Of a stretch of DNA of 64,000 nt, positions 25,368-34,153 are shown piece after piece. The DNA is from Margaritifera margaritifera (taxonomy: Eukaryota; Mollusca; Bivalvia; Unionida; Margaritiferidae). Positions within the stretch are counted from its first letter, which is position 1; every line of letters starts with the position of its first letter. The notes below the pieces were generated by a model. It saw nothing but the letters and a program-made list of their open reading frames with translations. It was not told where the DNA came from and ran no database searches. The stretch spans positions 868,001 to 932,000 of the forward strand of contig JAQPZY010001372.1 in NCBI GenBank assembly GCA_029931535.1. Direction: 5' to 3'. The translations under genes were made by a program, and so were the position numbers.

Positions 25368-25454
25368 TGCTTAACGCGCGGACGCGATGGAAAACATGGT
25401 AGGGTTTCAGATCGACAGTGAGATAACAGATAGAGGAGAGGGGTAACTTTTTTT

Positions 25455-25527
25455 AGATCGATAGAAAGAGAGAGAGAACATAATTATTATGTTTTTCAAA
25501 TTCAATAAAAAAAACACACAACACCAT
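25455..25527 (+). repeat. Inner part of left terminal repeat
   Basis: About 72 bp (AGATCGATAGAAAGAGAG to AACACACAACACCAT) match 41680-41753 inverted, at roughly 90 per cent by eye. This shows that the ancestral terminal repeat was longer than the outer 813 bp. Confidence 0.8.
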
Positions 25528-25606
25528 ATTTTTCTTCAACAATAACAATTTTTTAATTAACAATAACCATTCTAACATAAAAATATTAACAATTTAACAA
25601 GAAATT

Positions 25607-26170
25607 TTAAACAGCAACATATTTACAGGGTTGACAACGTTGGGAAGGTAAACTAAACTTCCACCTTTCTACATCGACATCATTCTGATGGACATTACGT
25701 TTCTGAGCTAAAGACAAGAGATAACCATAATGTTCACAAAACCATCGTTGTACTTTAGCATCGTTTCGAGCATAGTCTCTATTAAACCAAGTCACTAAAT
25801 GTTCTAAGGAATATCCAAGACTGCGTTGATGAAGATAATGTACACAATATTGTCCACACACCATAGAATCTGATCCTTGTAATCTCACATTATTGAATCG
25901 AGTTGAGACGGCATTTCTTCTCATAAAGTCGATGATGTCGTTTTCCAAAGGAGGTAATCCATAAGAATCAAAATATTCCACACAATGATCGTTGGGAAAG
26001 TACACGGCAACCCAATGGGTTCCTGGTAGATGACTGTCGTCGGTATTGATGACATAGGCATGAACATCTTTCGGTTTACGATGAGGTAGTTCATCTTTAG
26101 CACATACCACAGGATTCCAAGAAGTGTAGGAACTTCGAGTCAATAGGTAATAAAGTTCTCTAGTATCCAT
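25607..26170 (-). CDS. Adenain-type cysteine protease (maturation protease)
   Basis: The 187-residue protein is intact; the ATG at 26170 (MDTRELYYLL) is preferred over a longer frame whose extra start is only a lysine/arginine run. Catalytic landmarks of the C5/Ulp1-like fold are in order: His in GTHWVAVYF, Asp in VEYFDSYGLPP, and Gln/Cys in MVCGQYCVHYL. Polinton proteases are thought to mature capsid proteins, as the adenovirus enzyme does. It lies directly downstream of the conserved cysteine protein, on the same strand, with about 45 bp between them. Size is typical. Confidence 0.93.
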   Translation of the reverse strand: MDTRELYYLLTRSSYTSWNPVVCAKDELPHRKPKDVHAYVINTDDSHLPGTHWVAVYFPNDHCVEYFDSYGLPPLENDIIDFMRRNAVSTRFNNVRLQGSDSMVCGQYCVHYLHQRSLGYSLEHLVTWFNRDYARNDAKVQRWFCEHYGYLLSLAQKRNVHQNDVDVERWKFSLPSQRCQPCKYVAV

Positions 26171-26217
26171 TTTTTTTCTTCTTCTTTTTTTCTTCAATGG
26201 AAATAATAGGTCACCAA

Positions 26218-26665
26218 TTAACACCTGACTTTATGTTTGAATTGATCTGTCTTGTAATTCCACGAATACTCACGTCGGATAGGCTCTGCACTCTGTTGAA
26301 TGAGTCCTTCAATGCGTCTGATCTCCAGAGGAGTAAGTGGAGGAAAAGAAGAAGTCTGTAAGTCTTTATACCACTGTTTCAACACGTGTTCATCTGAGAT
26401 TTTGGACCAGGCTGTTTCCAAATATACATCCAATTTTTCTTCACCTGTCAACATCATACATTTGTCGTGTTGTATCTGACTGGGATGATTGTTTTGACAT
26501 CCATAACATTGTTCTTCAATCAGACTGTTAATTTTTACAGTCAATTCCTGAGCATAACAGGACACTAACTGTTTTTCTTGTTCTGGCCATCGACAAACCA
26601 TAAATCCAGTAAACACAGGAACTGAATTGTTTTCTTCTTCTTTAGTTTCTGAACGAATGACTTCG

Positions 26666-26696
<31 letters not shown>

Positions 26697-26778
26697 TTGT
26701 GGTAGTTTGTGACTGTTGAACTTCACAAAATCCCTCATCTATTTCCATAGGTTCTTCGTGCTGCATCTTTTTTTTCAT
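26218..26778 (-). CDS. Conserved Polinton protein with CYGC..HPSQ..H motif
   Basis: The 186-residue frame is intact, and its ATG directly abuts the stop of the major capsid gene. The N-terminus carries a run of ten aspartates in an acidic, disordered-looking region. The middle has the signature EEQCYGCQNNHPSQIQHDKC, whose Cys/His spacing suggests metal binding. The C-terminal half is helical (LKQWYKDLQ, LEIRRIEGLIQQS). I recall this domain next to the protease in other animal Polinton-like elements, but its function is unknown. A virion or assembly role is inferred from position only. Confidence 0.75.
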
Positions 26779-28155
26779 CTAATAGTCTAGAATTACTTCT
26801 CTCAAACTGTTGATCTCGAGAGTATTATCAAATTCTGCAAACAAGACGACGTTCACTGTCTCGGGTAGAGGAGCTGTAAACTGAAGTTCCACTCGAAGGG
26901 GGCCTGATTTTATAGGGTGGAAATGTCCTTCATCGCTGCCTTGGTCCGGAGTGAAATCAAATCCCCACAAGGCATACCTTCCTGCATAATCGTCGTACAA
27001 AATGCCGTGGCTACTGTTGGTGCCTAACTGTCCTGTGGCTTCAAACAGGCTCAAGTAAGATCGTAAGTAATTTTTTACGTTGGCGGCAAAGTCAGGTTCA
27101 AAAGGTCTGGTACACAAGGTCTTGCCATCTCGACTGACTTCTATCTTGGAGACGTTAAAGTGCTGAAACTGGAACGGATTCTGATCGTGGACTCCGTTGA
27201 AGGCTGAATTTCTGACCATACCAATTAGCAAGTGTTTGGGGAGCTGTCCTTGGAAGATGTGATCTTCGACTATGGATCGGAGTCCAGCGGCCACAGTAAA
27301 GGTTTTCACTTCCACACGTCTAAGAGGATACTTAGCAGTGGTTCTGCTCAAGGTTTGACTGATATCGTTGGCCACTTTCGCTAAGACTTCTACACGTCGT
27401 ACATAAAGTTTGGCTTCTTGGATGACAGTTTTCCACTCGTTATCATTAGCCATCAAATGGAAAGCGGCACTGCTTCGATTTAGTCTCAGGCGTACATCTA
27501 CTCCGTTCAACAAATACTTGTCTTGCAACCACATGTCCAAATGCAAACGATCCATCATTTCAAAACTGCGATTTTTGAATTAGTTTCGACAATCGTTAAA
27601 TCCCACATTGTGAGGGACTGCTGGAGTTATATCTCTAGTTTCATGACCATGACCATCAGCAATAGGAGCAACCCTCGCCGGCACTGACACCTCTGTGTTG
27701 TCGAACAATGTCGGAGTGTCAGGTTTCCAGACCACTGAAGCATCCAGATGAGTGTTCTTGGCTTCTTTCCCATACGTTAAGAGATTTTCCAAGTAAGCAC
27801 GCTAAGGGTAAGTATCCAAACTGCTGCTGACCAGTTTGTTATTCAAGTACAAATCTATTCCACTGAACAAGGAATGCATGAAATTATTGACGGGTGCTAC
27901 TCTGGCATCGACATCAGGAAGGCTGCTGTCCACCGTTTTGATCACTTTGAGTTTCAGGTACAAGTGGCTGTCATTCAGATCGATGTAATCTTCGGTTTGT
28001 CCTTTGATTTCAAATTCGATAGGAGCTGAATCCGACAAAGACGATACAGGATGAAATTCTACCCATTGGGATTCTTGCATCGTCATCATGGTGGGAGGCA
28101 TGGTAAACATATCCAGTTCTGACTTGGTACATTCGCAAGAATCTCGGTGCATCAT
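26779..28155 (-). pseudogene. Major capsid protein (double jelly roll), two nonsense codons
   Basis: One reading frame runs from the ATG at 28155 (N-terminus near HRDSCECTKSELD, as in other Polinton capsid proteins) to the stop at 26779. It is interrupted by TAG at 27802-27804 and TAA at 27580-27582. Conserved blocks are intact around the breaks: VEFHPVSSLSDSAPIEFEI, FSGIDLYLNNKLV, LENLLTYGKEA, LDMWLQDKYLLNGVDVRLRL and a C-terminal HPIKSGPLRVELQF. Length without the breaks (about 458 residues) is normal for the family. It would form hexon-like capsomers. Both lesions are substitutions in the same frame, with no indel. Confidence 0.9.
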
Positions 28156-28165
28156 TTTCAATGGT

Positions 28166-28609
28166 TTAATAATCAAACACGTCTAATTCTCTGACGGTTC
28201 TTTTTCTTTTCTTATTCTTTTTGGAACTACCGTGTGTTCTTTTATGAACTTTGAAAGGATTTTGATGTTGTCGTCGTCTCTTTCTGCCTTGTCCTTGCTG
28301 TGAAGTAATGCCAGAGCCTGAAGCGTGAAGCGTATTTATAGGATTTTCTCGGAGACCTAAAAGATCTTTACCAGTGTTCATCAACACATTTTTGCCTGCT
28401 CTCATAAAGGCTTCTTTAGGATTTTGTTTGTCGATGAGGACGTTTTGCAAAAATTCTTTTCCTTGTGTCAAAGCGGCATCTTTTAAGGCATGAAATCCTC
28501 GACTCACCATTGGTTTCAAAATAGGAGCTACCGTTCGAAAAGCCGATCTTAACATATCTCCTAAACCATGTCCTCGTTGTCGAGCCACTCCTCGGTACAC
28601 TGGATACAT
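28166..28609 (-). CDS. Small basic virion-type protein
   Basis: The 147-residue frame is intact. The N-terminus has a glycine-rich start and an amphipathic segment (GHGLGDMLRSAFRTVAP, LKPMVSRGFHALKDAA), recalling the membrane-active or cement-type minor proteins of adenovirus-like virions. The C-terminal half is strongly basic (QGRKRRRQHQNPF, HGSSKKNKKRKRTVRE) and probably binds DNA. It lies between the penton-like gene and the major capsid gene, with 10 nt before the capsid ATG. The structural role is inferred from position and composition; I cannot name the exact family. Confidence 0.7.
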   Translation of the reverse strand: MYPVYRGVARQRGHGLGDMLRSAFRTVAPILKPMVSRGFHALKDAALTQGKEFLQNVLIDKQNPKEAFMRAGKNVLMNTGKDLLGLRENPINTLHASGSGITSQQGQGRKRRRQHQNPFKVHKRTHGSSKKNKKRKRTVRELDVFDY

Positions 28610-28632
28610 TTTTTTGGGGATGTTACAAGGCG

Positions 28633-29592
28633 TTAGAGAACCTTTTTTCGAAAATGTAGTTTCACCGTGACTTTTCCTTTGTCAATGAATGACACACTTT
28701 GTCCCAAATCTCCTTTTATACTAATGTTGACACTGTCAAAATACGATTTACTGACTGGAAAATAATGAGGGTGTACAAATTCACGGTGAACGTGAAACGT
28801 GTTTCCACCTTCTTCGTACGCACCAGCAGCAGTATCCACTTTGAAAGGAATGACTCTTAGTAAGGGAGCAGCTGTGTGTCCCACCACGTTATACTCCACC
28901 ACATCAGAGTACACAAACATTAAATTTAGTCCCACGTTCAATTCGATAGGGGTTTTAAAACCATCTGCGAATTCTACGTTGCTTGCGACTTTTTTATTAG
29001 TATACTTTTTATTTCCACCCAAAATAGCATACAACCCAGGAGAAAATTCAATGGTCATGAATTTTCTGTCCTGCACGGGTAAGTTTTTGTCTTTTTTGTC
29101 GTCAATGAGTTCCCCATTCTCTTTAAAAAATTGCAAGAGGAAACGGAGTGCCACATCATGGTAAGCGATTCGTACCCCTTTTGGGTTTTTTTCCAAGGTT
29201 TTGCCAAATTGAGCTACGAAGATGGTTTCAATGGTATCCACCAAATGTTTAGCACTAAAATAATACCCCTTAGGAATTCTCATGGTATGGCTCGCAAAGG
29301 GAGGAGTGTTCGCCATGTATACCTTTCTGGAATGCTCAAGGCCAGGTTGAAGTTTCCCCAACTCATCATGCACTCCTTTGTTCAAGATTTCAACGATGAA
29401 AGTGTTTTGACCTTCGTCGATGTTTTGAATTTGCGTAGGATGAATGATTTCTACCAAAGCCACTTCCCAATGAGCATCGTGATCTAATTGGATGGATTGA
29501 GGTAATTTGGCCGTGAAACAACATAAGGTGTTGTTGGGAAACACATCCATAGAACTGTCACTAGGTAAACTTAAATAAAATTGGTCATTCAT
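28633..29592 (-). CDS. Penton-like minor capsid protein
   Basis: The 319-residue frame is intact. The N-terminal signature QFYLSLPSDSSMDVFPNNT, then FTAKLPQSIQL and HWEVALVEIIHPTQI, is highly conserved in Polinton proteins identified as the single-jelly-roll penton homologue. Its ATG overlaps the stop of the upstream membrane-protein gene as ATGA (29589-29592), so the two are probably translated from one message. It should occupy capsid vertices. Length is typical. Confidence 0.85.
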   Translation of the reverse strand: MNDQFYLSLPSDSSMDVFPNNTLCCFTAKLPQSIQLDHDAHWEVALVEIIHPTQIQNIDEGQNTFIVEILNKGVHDELGKLQPGLEHSRKVYMANTPPFASHTMRIPKGYYFSAKHLVDTIETIFVAQFGKTLEKNPKGVRIAYHDVALRFLLQFFKENGELIDDKKDKNLPVQDRKFMTIEFSPGLYAILGGNKKYTNKKVASNVEFADGFKTPIELNVGLNLMFVYSDVVEYNVVGHTAAPLLRVIPFKVDTAAGAYEEGGNTFHVHREFVHPHYFPVSKSYFDSVNISIKGDLGQSVSFIDKGKVTVKLHFRKKVL

Positions 29593-30014
29593 AGTAGCTC
29601 CAAAGTGGTTTTGGCGTCCGAGGAGTCACTCGAGTTCAAAGGATGTTCAAAGGGTTCCAAAAGAGGACTACTGTGGTGACTGGAAGAAGAAGGTGGACTG
29701 GCGTTGCTCGTACTCCCGTGGTGGTGACTGTTGTCCGTCGTTGTCGTAAATTTCAAAAAGGGACTGGGTAAAAGATAACCGATGCAACTGCTAAGTAAAA
29801 TGGTCCACAATTGTTTGTCTCCTTGTTGCAAACTCAAATTGGCAATAGCTGCTCCGATGACACAATACACTACAAAAATTTGGCAGAAAAAGACGATTTG
29901 ATTTTTAGGCACACGTTCACCGCACCACACCCAAAGCGGTTGTTTTTGTAATTCTTGAAGAGAAGAACTCTGCGAAGGAGTCGTTGAAGTCGTGGTTGCT
30001 GTGTTGAATGGCAT
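29589..30014 (-). CDS. Two-helix membrane protein conserved in Polintons
   Basis: The 141-residue frame is intact. After a Ser/Thr-rich N-terminus comes a WVWCGERVPKNQIVFF block. Two hydrophobic segments follow (IFVVYCVIGAAIANLSL and LWTILLSSCIGYLLPSPFL). The tail is His/Ser-rich and probably disordered. The VPK.QI.FF ... LLSSC.GYLLP pattern recurs in animal Polintons next to the penton gene. Its function is unknown; a membrane or internal virion-membrane role is inference. The gap to the integrase stop upstream is only 9 bp. Confidence 0.75.
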   Translation of the reverse strand: MPFNTATTTSTTPSQSSSLQELQKQPLWVWCGERVPKNQIVFFCQIFVVYCVIGAAIANLSLQQGDKQLWTILLSSCIGYLLPSPFLKFTTTTDNSHHHGSTSNASPPSSSSHHSSPLLEPFEHPLNSSDSSDAKTTLELL

Positions 30015-30023
30015 GTTGTTGGG

Positions 30024-31137
30024 TTACTTCTTTTTCTTTTTATAGTCGACGACTTGAGAAGCAGCAATCCAAGAATCAAAACTAGAAGGATATCCTTTCC
30101 AACGTACTTTGACTTCTTCTACTGGACGTTTACCTACTTTACGTGTTCTTTGTTCGAGAATGCTTTCGATGTCGTACAAGGCGTCTTCTTTTTTGGTCAC
30201 TCGTTGTAACTCAGGCAAGTAAAATGTTCCTTTGAGTACTTCACCGTGCATGTCTTCCAATTTATAGACGGGAGGATCACGTCCACGCACGGGGGTAGTG
30301 ACACGAAACAATTCGGTGGTCCAGTTGGGTAAATAACCTTTGTCAAAAGTACGTTTGGTTTTTCCGATGCGAACCCAATCTCCCGTCTTTAACTCCAACA
30401 AGGTTTTCTTCTTTTTTTTTCTGGGGTGAACCAAACAATTTATCAAACACGGTCACTTCGTTTTCAGGGCTGACCTCTTCGGGGGCACATCCGATGCTAC
30501 GATGGTACGATTGATTGTACGCTTTGACCAAATGGGGTAACACGTCGATGTACTTGAGAGTGTGTTGATGTGTAAAATATTACCACATGCGTTCTTTCAA
30601 AGTTCCTTGAAAACGTTCCACGATACTAGCTTTGGTTTCAGGATTTTTGGTAGTAAAAAAATGAATTTGTCTTTGTTTCAATTCTTTTTGAAAAGCTTGA
30701 TTTAGAAATTCGGTGCCTTTGTCAGTTTGCCATCGTAAAGGTTGGCGTCCACTTTGTTTCAAGACCAATTTTAAGGCACGTGCCAATTCGGTACTGCTTT
30801 TAGAGGTCAAGGGCACGACCCAAGCAAATTTGGAAAACACGTCGATGACACAAAACAAATATTTGTGACCACGATTGTAAGTGGCTAAATGAGAGACATC
30901 GGCTAAATCGGCTTGCCATTGATGATCGATGCCTTCCACTTGAGTTGTACTTCTAGAAAATTTACGTCGAATGGGTTTGTGTAACGTGTACGTCGATTGT
31001 TCTTGTAACCATCGTCGTACTTCGGGTAAACGTACACTTTTCAATTTACTTTTAGCAGCTCGATATAATTTTTGAACTCCTCCGTAACCAGCAGCATGGC
31101 CAGGATTGTAATAAATGGTGGCTAAAAGTTTCTCCAT
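30024..31137 (-). pseudogene. Retroviral-type integrase with chromodomain, broken
   Basis: The first frame (30580-31137) holds an N-terminal segment and the DDE core: first Asp in WQADLADVS, second in WQTDKGTEF, Glu in ETKASIVERFQ about 35 residues later. It stops at TAA 30580-30582 and the same frame resumes (VLPHLVKAYNQSYHRSIGCA). A frameshift in an A-rich run near 30410-30430 moves to the third piece. That piece has the SH3-like part (GDWVRIGKTKRTFDKGYLP) and a C-terminal chromodomain (YDIESILEQ, VRWKGYPSSFDSWI). Integrase inserts the element; the chromodomain probably guides target choice. Catalytic residues are present, but the reading frame is not continuous. Confidence 0.93.
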
Positions 31138-31144
31138 GATTCCC

Positions 31145-31750
31145 TCAAGAATAAGTCAACCAAGTACCAATCCTCTTTTCTTCGTGAGGTATCTTTTTGG
31201 ATTGTTTACGTGTCCGACGTGCCACTGGTGTAAAGGAGGAGGATGTTGTTTGAACAGGGGTCATCGGTTCTGTTTTGACTTCTGACTTCACTTCTTTCTT
31301 TTTCTTTTCTGAGGGTAATGGGGTTGACATCATCTTTTTTATCCAACCCGGTGTGGCTAACTTTTTTTTCTTTTTAAGAGTAAGTGGAGTTGGTAATTCT
31401 TCTTCTTCTTCTTCTTTGATGGTCATCCCTGTACCGGTGTCTGTTTTAGTGGTGGTGACTTTAGGTTCGCTTTTCATCATCGTCTTAAAATCTCTCAGAG
31501 TGGGTGGAGCTGTTTCGTCGACTGCTTTTTGGCGAAAGAGTTGCAGACGTTGTAAAAGTTGACCGTACCGTTGCGATTTTTCTGTTTCTGACAAATCGCT
31601 TCGTTCCATCAGAGTTTGTAATTCTTGTTGTAACTGAGACATCTCGTTGAGATTAGGATTTTGTGGTAAATGAGGTATCCGTTGTTCGTTCCAACGATGG
31701 AATTCCATCCATCGTTTGTAAGGTACTAAAGTCAGTTTTCGTCCTTCCAT
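31145..31750 (-). CDS. Charged Polinton protein, function unknown
   Basis: The frame from the first ATG (31750, MEGRKLTLVPYKRW) is intact, about 201 residues. The N-terminal half is helical with a probable coiled coil (MSQLQQELQTLMER, QRYGQLLQRLQLFRQKA). The rest is rich in Lys, Glu and Thr, with a KEEEEEELPTPL stretch and basic runs, and looks disordered. Genes starting with an xLVPxxxW-like block upstream of the integrase occur in other Polintons, but no function is established. Its stop lies 7 bp before the integrase ATG. Confidence 0.6.
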   Translation of the reverse strand: MEGRKLTLVPYKRWMEFHRWNEQRIPHLPQNPNLNEMSQLQQELQTLMERSDLSETEKSQRYGQLLQRLQLFRQKAVDETAPPTLRDFKTMMKSEPKVTTTKTDTGTGMTIKEEEEEELPTPLTLKKKKKLATPGWIKKMMSTPLPSEKKKKEVKSEVKTEPMTPVQTTSSSFTPVARRTRKQSKKIPHEEKRIGTWLTYS

Positions 31751-31822
31751 TTCATCCAAAGGTACCAAAAAGGTGTGGTCTTTTCAGAGAAGAGTGGTCC
31801 TTTTTATCTTCTTTTTTTTTGG

Positions 31823-32254
31823 TTATCGCATGACACCTCCTAAAAGCGGTCCAGCAATCGTTCCTAACAAAGGAGCTGCTATTTTTAACAACGGTCCAAT
31901 CAGCATAGGTAGAAATCCTCCTCGTTGCACCAACATTTTTTTCTTTTGTTGAAGAGGTATTTTCTTTTTCACCATTTGACGAAGAACGTTGCGATGTTTC
32001 CCTAATTTTTGTTTCTGTATCTTGGGCAAAGGTACCGTTCCTTTCAAAACGTTCAAATAACATTCACACACGGTATCGATGATTTCTTTAGGAGCTGTCT
32101 GAATGAGTTGTTTTCGCATGGGAGGATTGGATTTGGTTAGGACAGACAAGACATCCCAATGTTTGGCCAGACGAGGTGGAAGTCGTCCTTTTTTGGTGGT
32201 TTTACTTTTCTTCTTTTTTTGGTGGTGGTGGTGGTGCATACGATTAGGAGTCAT
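31823..32254 (-). CDS. Basic protein with C-terminal GGFLP hydrophobic tail
   Basis: The 143-residue frame is intact. A His/Lys-rich start is followed by a conserved helical core (WDVLSVLTKSNPPMRKQLIQ, IIDTVCECYLNVLKGTVPL) and a basic LRQMVKKKIPLQQKKKMLVQ block. The tail is a hydrophobic, glycine-rich segment starting GGFLPMLIGPLLKIAAPLLG. This domain is widespread in animal Polintons and related repeats. Small basic proteins with such tails recall the core or membrane-active minor proteins of adenovirus-like virions. The role is inferred. A minus-strand TATA box lies at 32310-32316. Confidence 0.7.
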   Translation of the reverse strand: MTPNRMHHHHHQKKKKSKTTKKGRLPPRLAKHWDVLSVLTKSNPPMRKQLIQTAPKEIIDTVCECYLNVLKGTVPLPKIQKQKLGKHRNVLRQMVKKKIPLQQKKKMLVQRGGFLPMLIGPLLKIAAPLLGTIAGPLLGGVMR

Positions 32255-32309
32255 CTTTTTTTAGTAGGGTAGAAAACAAGTCTGAAGTCTCTGGCAGGGT
32301 ACCCTTCTA

Positions 32310-32316
32310 TTTTATA
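32310..32316 (-). promoter_or_regulatory. TATA box upstream of GGFLP protein gene
   Basis: TATAAAA on the minus strand lies 55 nt upstream of the ATG, in the 126-bp gap between two genes. Confidence 0.5.
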
Positions 32317-32380
32317 CTGGAACACGTCTCCACTGATTGTCCGCACGACGTACCATCTTCATGACAGGTCTCACTCGACG

Positions 32381-33226
32381 TTAAGGTGTTTTCAATGGAC
32401 TAAATCGTTTCAATTTTTCTTTGGATAAATCCACTAAACTTTGTAAGATACCGGTTCTTTCTTGGACTTTGGTTTTAGGCGATGGTACTTTGTTGTTTGC
32501 TGCTTCCATGGCCAAATCAGCTGAAGTCGAGGGTCCTGAAGGGGTGACTTTCGAAATAGGTTTCCATTTTTGCATCAAATTAGGAAACACGGATCTTGAG
32601 TCTGGTTTGGCAGGCATCATCATGAAGGGTTGTGAAGAAGAAGACAAAGATGATGAAGTGGACGCAAAAGGAGACCTCGTCATTGGGGACTGTTGTGGTG
32701 GTGGTGATGGCAATGATGCTGGTGGTGTTTTGCGGGTGTACGTTTGCGTCCTGGCCGCAGTACCTCTCTTACGCCGGGTGGTAGTGGTGGTGGTAGTTGT
32801 GATAGGTGTTGTTTTCTTCTTCTTGGCACGACTTTTCTTTTTAGGACTTTTCTTCTTCTTTTTGGGTACTTTGGGTTTTTTGGTTTGGGCATTAGGATCC
32901 CATTTCAAAAGGGAACGAATCATGACCCCTCCTAGAGAACCGCTTCCACCAAGGGTTAAAATGATTTGTTTTTTAGTTCGTGAATCGATTCTAGGATCAG
33001 TTAGTTGTGACAATGCCCTTTTATGTTTTTCAAAAAAACGTTGAGTTTGATGAGGGATGTGAATGATGCCTTGCAGTAATTGACGTGCCGTCAAAGTAAA
33101 CCATCGTAACACTTCTTTAAGACTCGCTTCTAGCAAATGAGTACGGACTTGTACATTTTTTTCACGACTGATGCCATACAAGGCACGAATCAATTTAGCC
33201 GAAGGATGAGCTTGAAAGGAAGTCAT
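32381..33226 (-). CDS. Basic, Thr/Pro-rich virion-type protein
   Basis: The 281-residue frame is intact. Residues 1-100 are helical (LIRALYGISREKNVQ, FFEKHKRALSQLTD, RTKKQIILTLGGSGSLGGV) and resemble the GGFLP-type domain of the next gene. A strongly basic stretch follows (KKKKKSPKKKSRAKKKKTT), then poly-Thr and long Pro/Ser-rich disordered sequence. The C-terminus is again helical and basic (LVDLSKEKLKRFSPL). A DNA-condensing core-protein role is plausible from composition, but no family match is claimed. A TATA box lies 40 nt upstream. Confidence 0.6.
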   Translation of the reverse strand: MTSFQAHPSAKLIRALYGISREKNVQVRTHLLEASLKEVLRWFTLTARQLLQGIIHIPHQTQRFFEKHKRALSQLTDPRIDSRTKKQIILTLGGSGSLGGVMIRSLLKWDPNAQTKKPKVPKKKKKSPKKKSRAKKKKTTPITTTTTTTTRRKRGTAARTQTYTRKTPPASLPSPPPQQSPMTRSPFASTSSSLSSSSQPFMMMPAKPDSRSVFPNLMQKWKPISKVTPSGPSTSADLAMEAANNKVPSPKTKVQERTGILQSLVDLSKEKLKRFSPLKTP

Positions 33227-33249
33227 CTCGAAAGAGTGTGAGACAGAAA

Positions 33250-33272
33250 TGACGTAATAGGTTGTTTTTATA
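33250..33272 (-). promoter_or_regulatory. TATA box with CRE-like site
   Basis: On the minus strand TATAAAA (33266-33272) is followed, towards the gene, by an ATF/CRE-like octamer (TGACGTAA read on the plus strand, 33250-33257). The box lies 40 nt upstream of the ATG at 33226. Confidence 0.45.
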
Positions 33273-33280
33273 GTTTTTTT

Positions 33281-34030
33281 TTAAAAATTGTCTGAAGGGG
33301 ACGTGTAAATGACAGGACCACCTTCTTGACCCCAAGGGTGAAACAATTGGGCACGAAATCTCAAATAGTCAGGAGTGGTGGGTTTTAAGTCCATGAGTAA
33401 ATACTCGTGAGGGGTTTGAGTGGCATCGTCGTACGCATAATTGAGCCAAGGAGCCCCTAACTGTTTGGCTAACACTTGTACTTGAGATTTGTCTCTGGGG
33501 CTTTTAAACAAGACCACGTAATGAGCGTTCAGACTGATGGTCCGATGGGCTTTACTTTGTTGAAATAAATTTTGAGTAATGTAGACAATACTAGCATTAC
33601 GATGGTGTCCTTTTCGTGTAAACCAAAGTTTAATTTCTTCTTCGTCTTCTCCTAGCATGTCATCGAAGATGACCAAATGGGTTTGACTCACGTCAGACAC
33701 GATCCCATCGTCTTCGTGAGGGATGCCTTCTACAAACGAAATGGTTTCTCCTTGACTTTCTTGGAGTAGTATATAAGACTTTTGCCACTCTTTGTAACAC
33801 CACACGATACGTTGAGGTGGATGATCGAACAAATGAGATTTGTGTTCGATCAAACGTTTGACAAATTCGGTTTTACCTGAACCACTAGGTCCAGCAATCA
33901 ACATGTTAAAAGGATGGCGCAGATACAAAGCGTTCCAACTTTGACGATCTAACTTTTCGTCAATCACTTTGACGACAGAAGAGGAGGTAGACGAGGTAGA
34001 CGAGGCAGAAGAAGAAGATAATGTAGCCAT
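33281..34030 (-). CDS. Genome-packaging ATPase (FtsK/HerA, A32-like)
   Basis: The 249-residue frame is intact; the ATG at 34030 (MATLSSSSAS) is preferred over an upstream hydrophobic extension because a TATA box lies at 34078-34084. Motifs are Walker A in LIAGPSGSGKTEFVKRLIEH, Walker B in THLVIFDDML, and the sensor segment IVYITQNLFQQS. An arginine-containing RTISLNAHYVVLFKSPRD block follows. This motor drives DNA into the capsid and is one of the most conserved Polinton genes. Compare the unrelated, decayed ATPase at 8.3-8.8 kb. Confidence 0.93.
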   Translation of the reverse strand: MATLSSSSASSTSSTSSSVVKVIDEKLDRQSWNALYLRHPFNMLIAGPSGSGKTEFVKRLIEHKSHLFDHPPQRIVWCYKEWQKSYILLQESQGETISFVEGIPHEDDGIVSDVSQTHLVIFDDMLGEDEEEIKLWFTRKGHHRNASIVYITQNLFQQSKAHRTISLNAHYVVLFKSPRDKSQVQVLAKQLGAPWLNYAYDDATQTPHEYLLMDLKPTTPDYLRFRAQLFHPWGQEGGPVIYTSPSDNF

Positions 34031-34077
34031 GACTGAGGTAAGAAGATTTTTGAGAAGAAGACGAAAGACCCAAGACA

Positions 34078-34084
34078 TTTTATA
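34078..34084 (-). promoter_or_regulatory. TATA box of packaging ATPase gene
   Basis: TATAAAA on the minus strand lies 48 nt upstream of the chosen ATG, which supports that start. Confidence 0.5.
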
Positions 34085-34153
34085 CGTTTTCATACACGTT
34101 TATTTTTTTTTTAAAAACAACCAACACAACAAAAAAACATATTTTACAAGTCA

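Larger units (their letters stand above)
24433..25454 (+). other. Unique 1.0-kb segment interrupting the left repeat
   Basis: The left repeat stops at 24432 and resumes at 25455-25527. The corresponding right-hand sequences (41759 and 41680-41753) are directly adjacent. The 1,022 bp between have no counterpart at the right end. They hold the poly-Q gene, its TATA box and a CCCAAA-rich tract (24520-24562). Either a gene was gained inside the left repeat or lost from the right one. Confidence 0.75.

Noticed and set aside
32421..33044. 207-codon plus-strand frame opposite the basic Polinton protein
   Set aside because: It is an antisense shadow of the lysine/threonine-rich gene on the minus strand and shows no domain. 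The same applies to other plus-strand frames at 28.8-38.7 kb.
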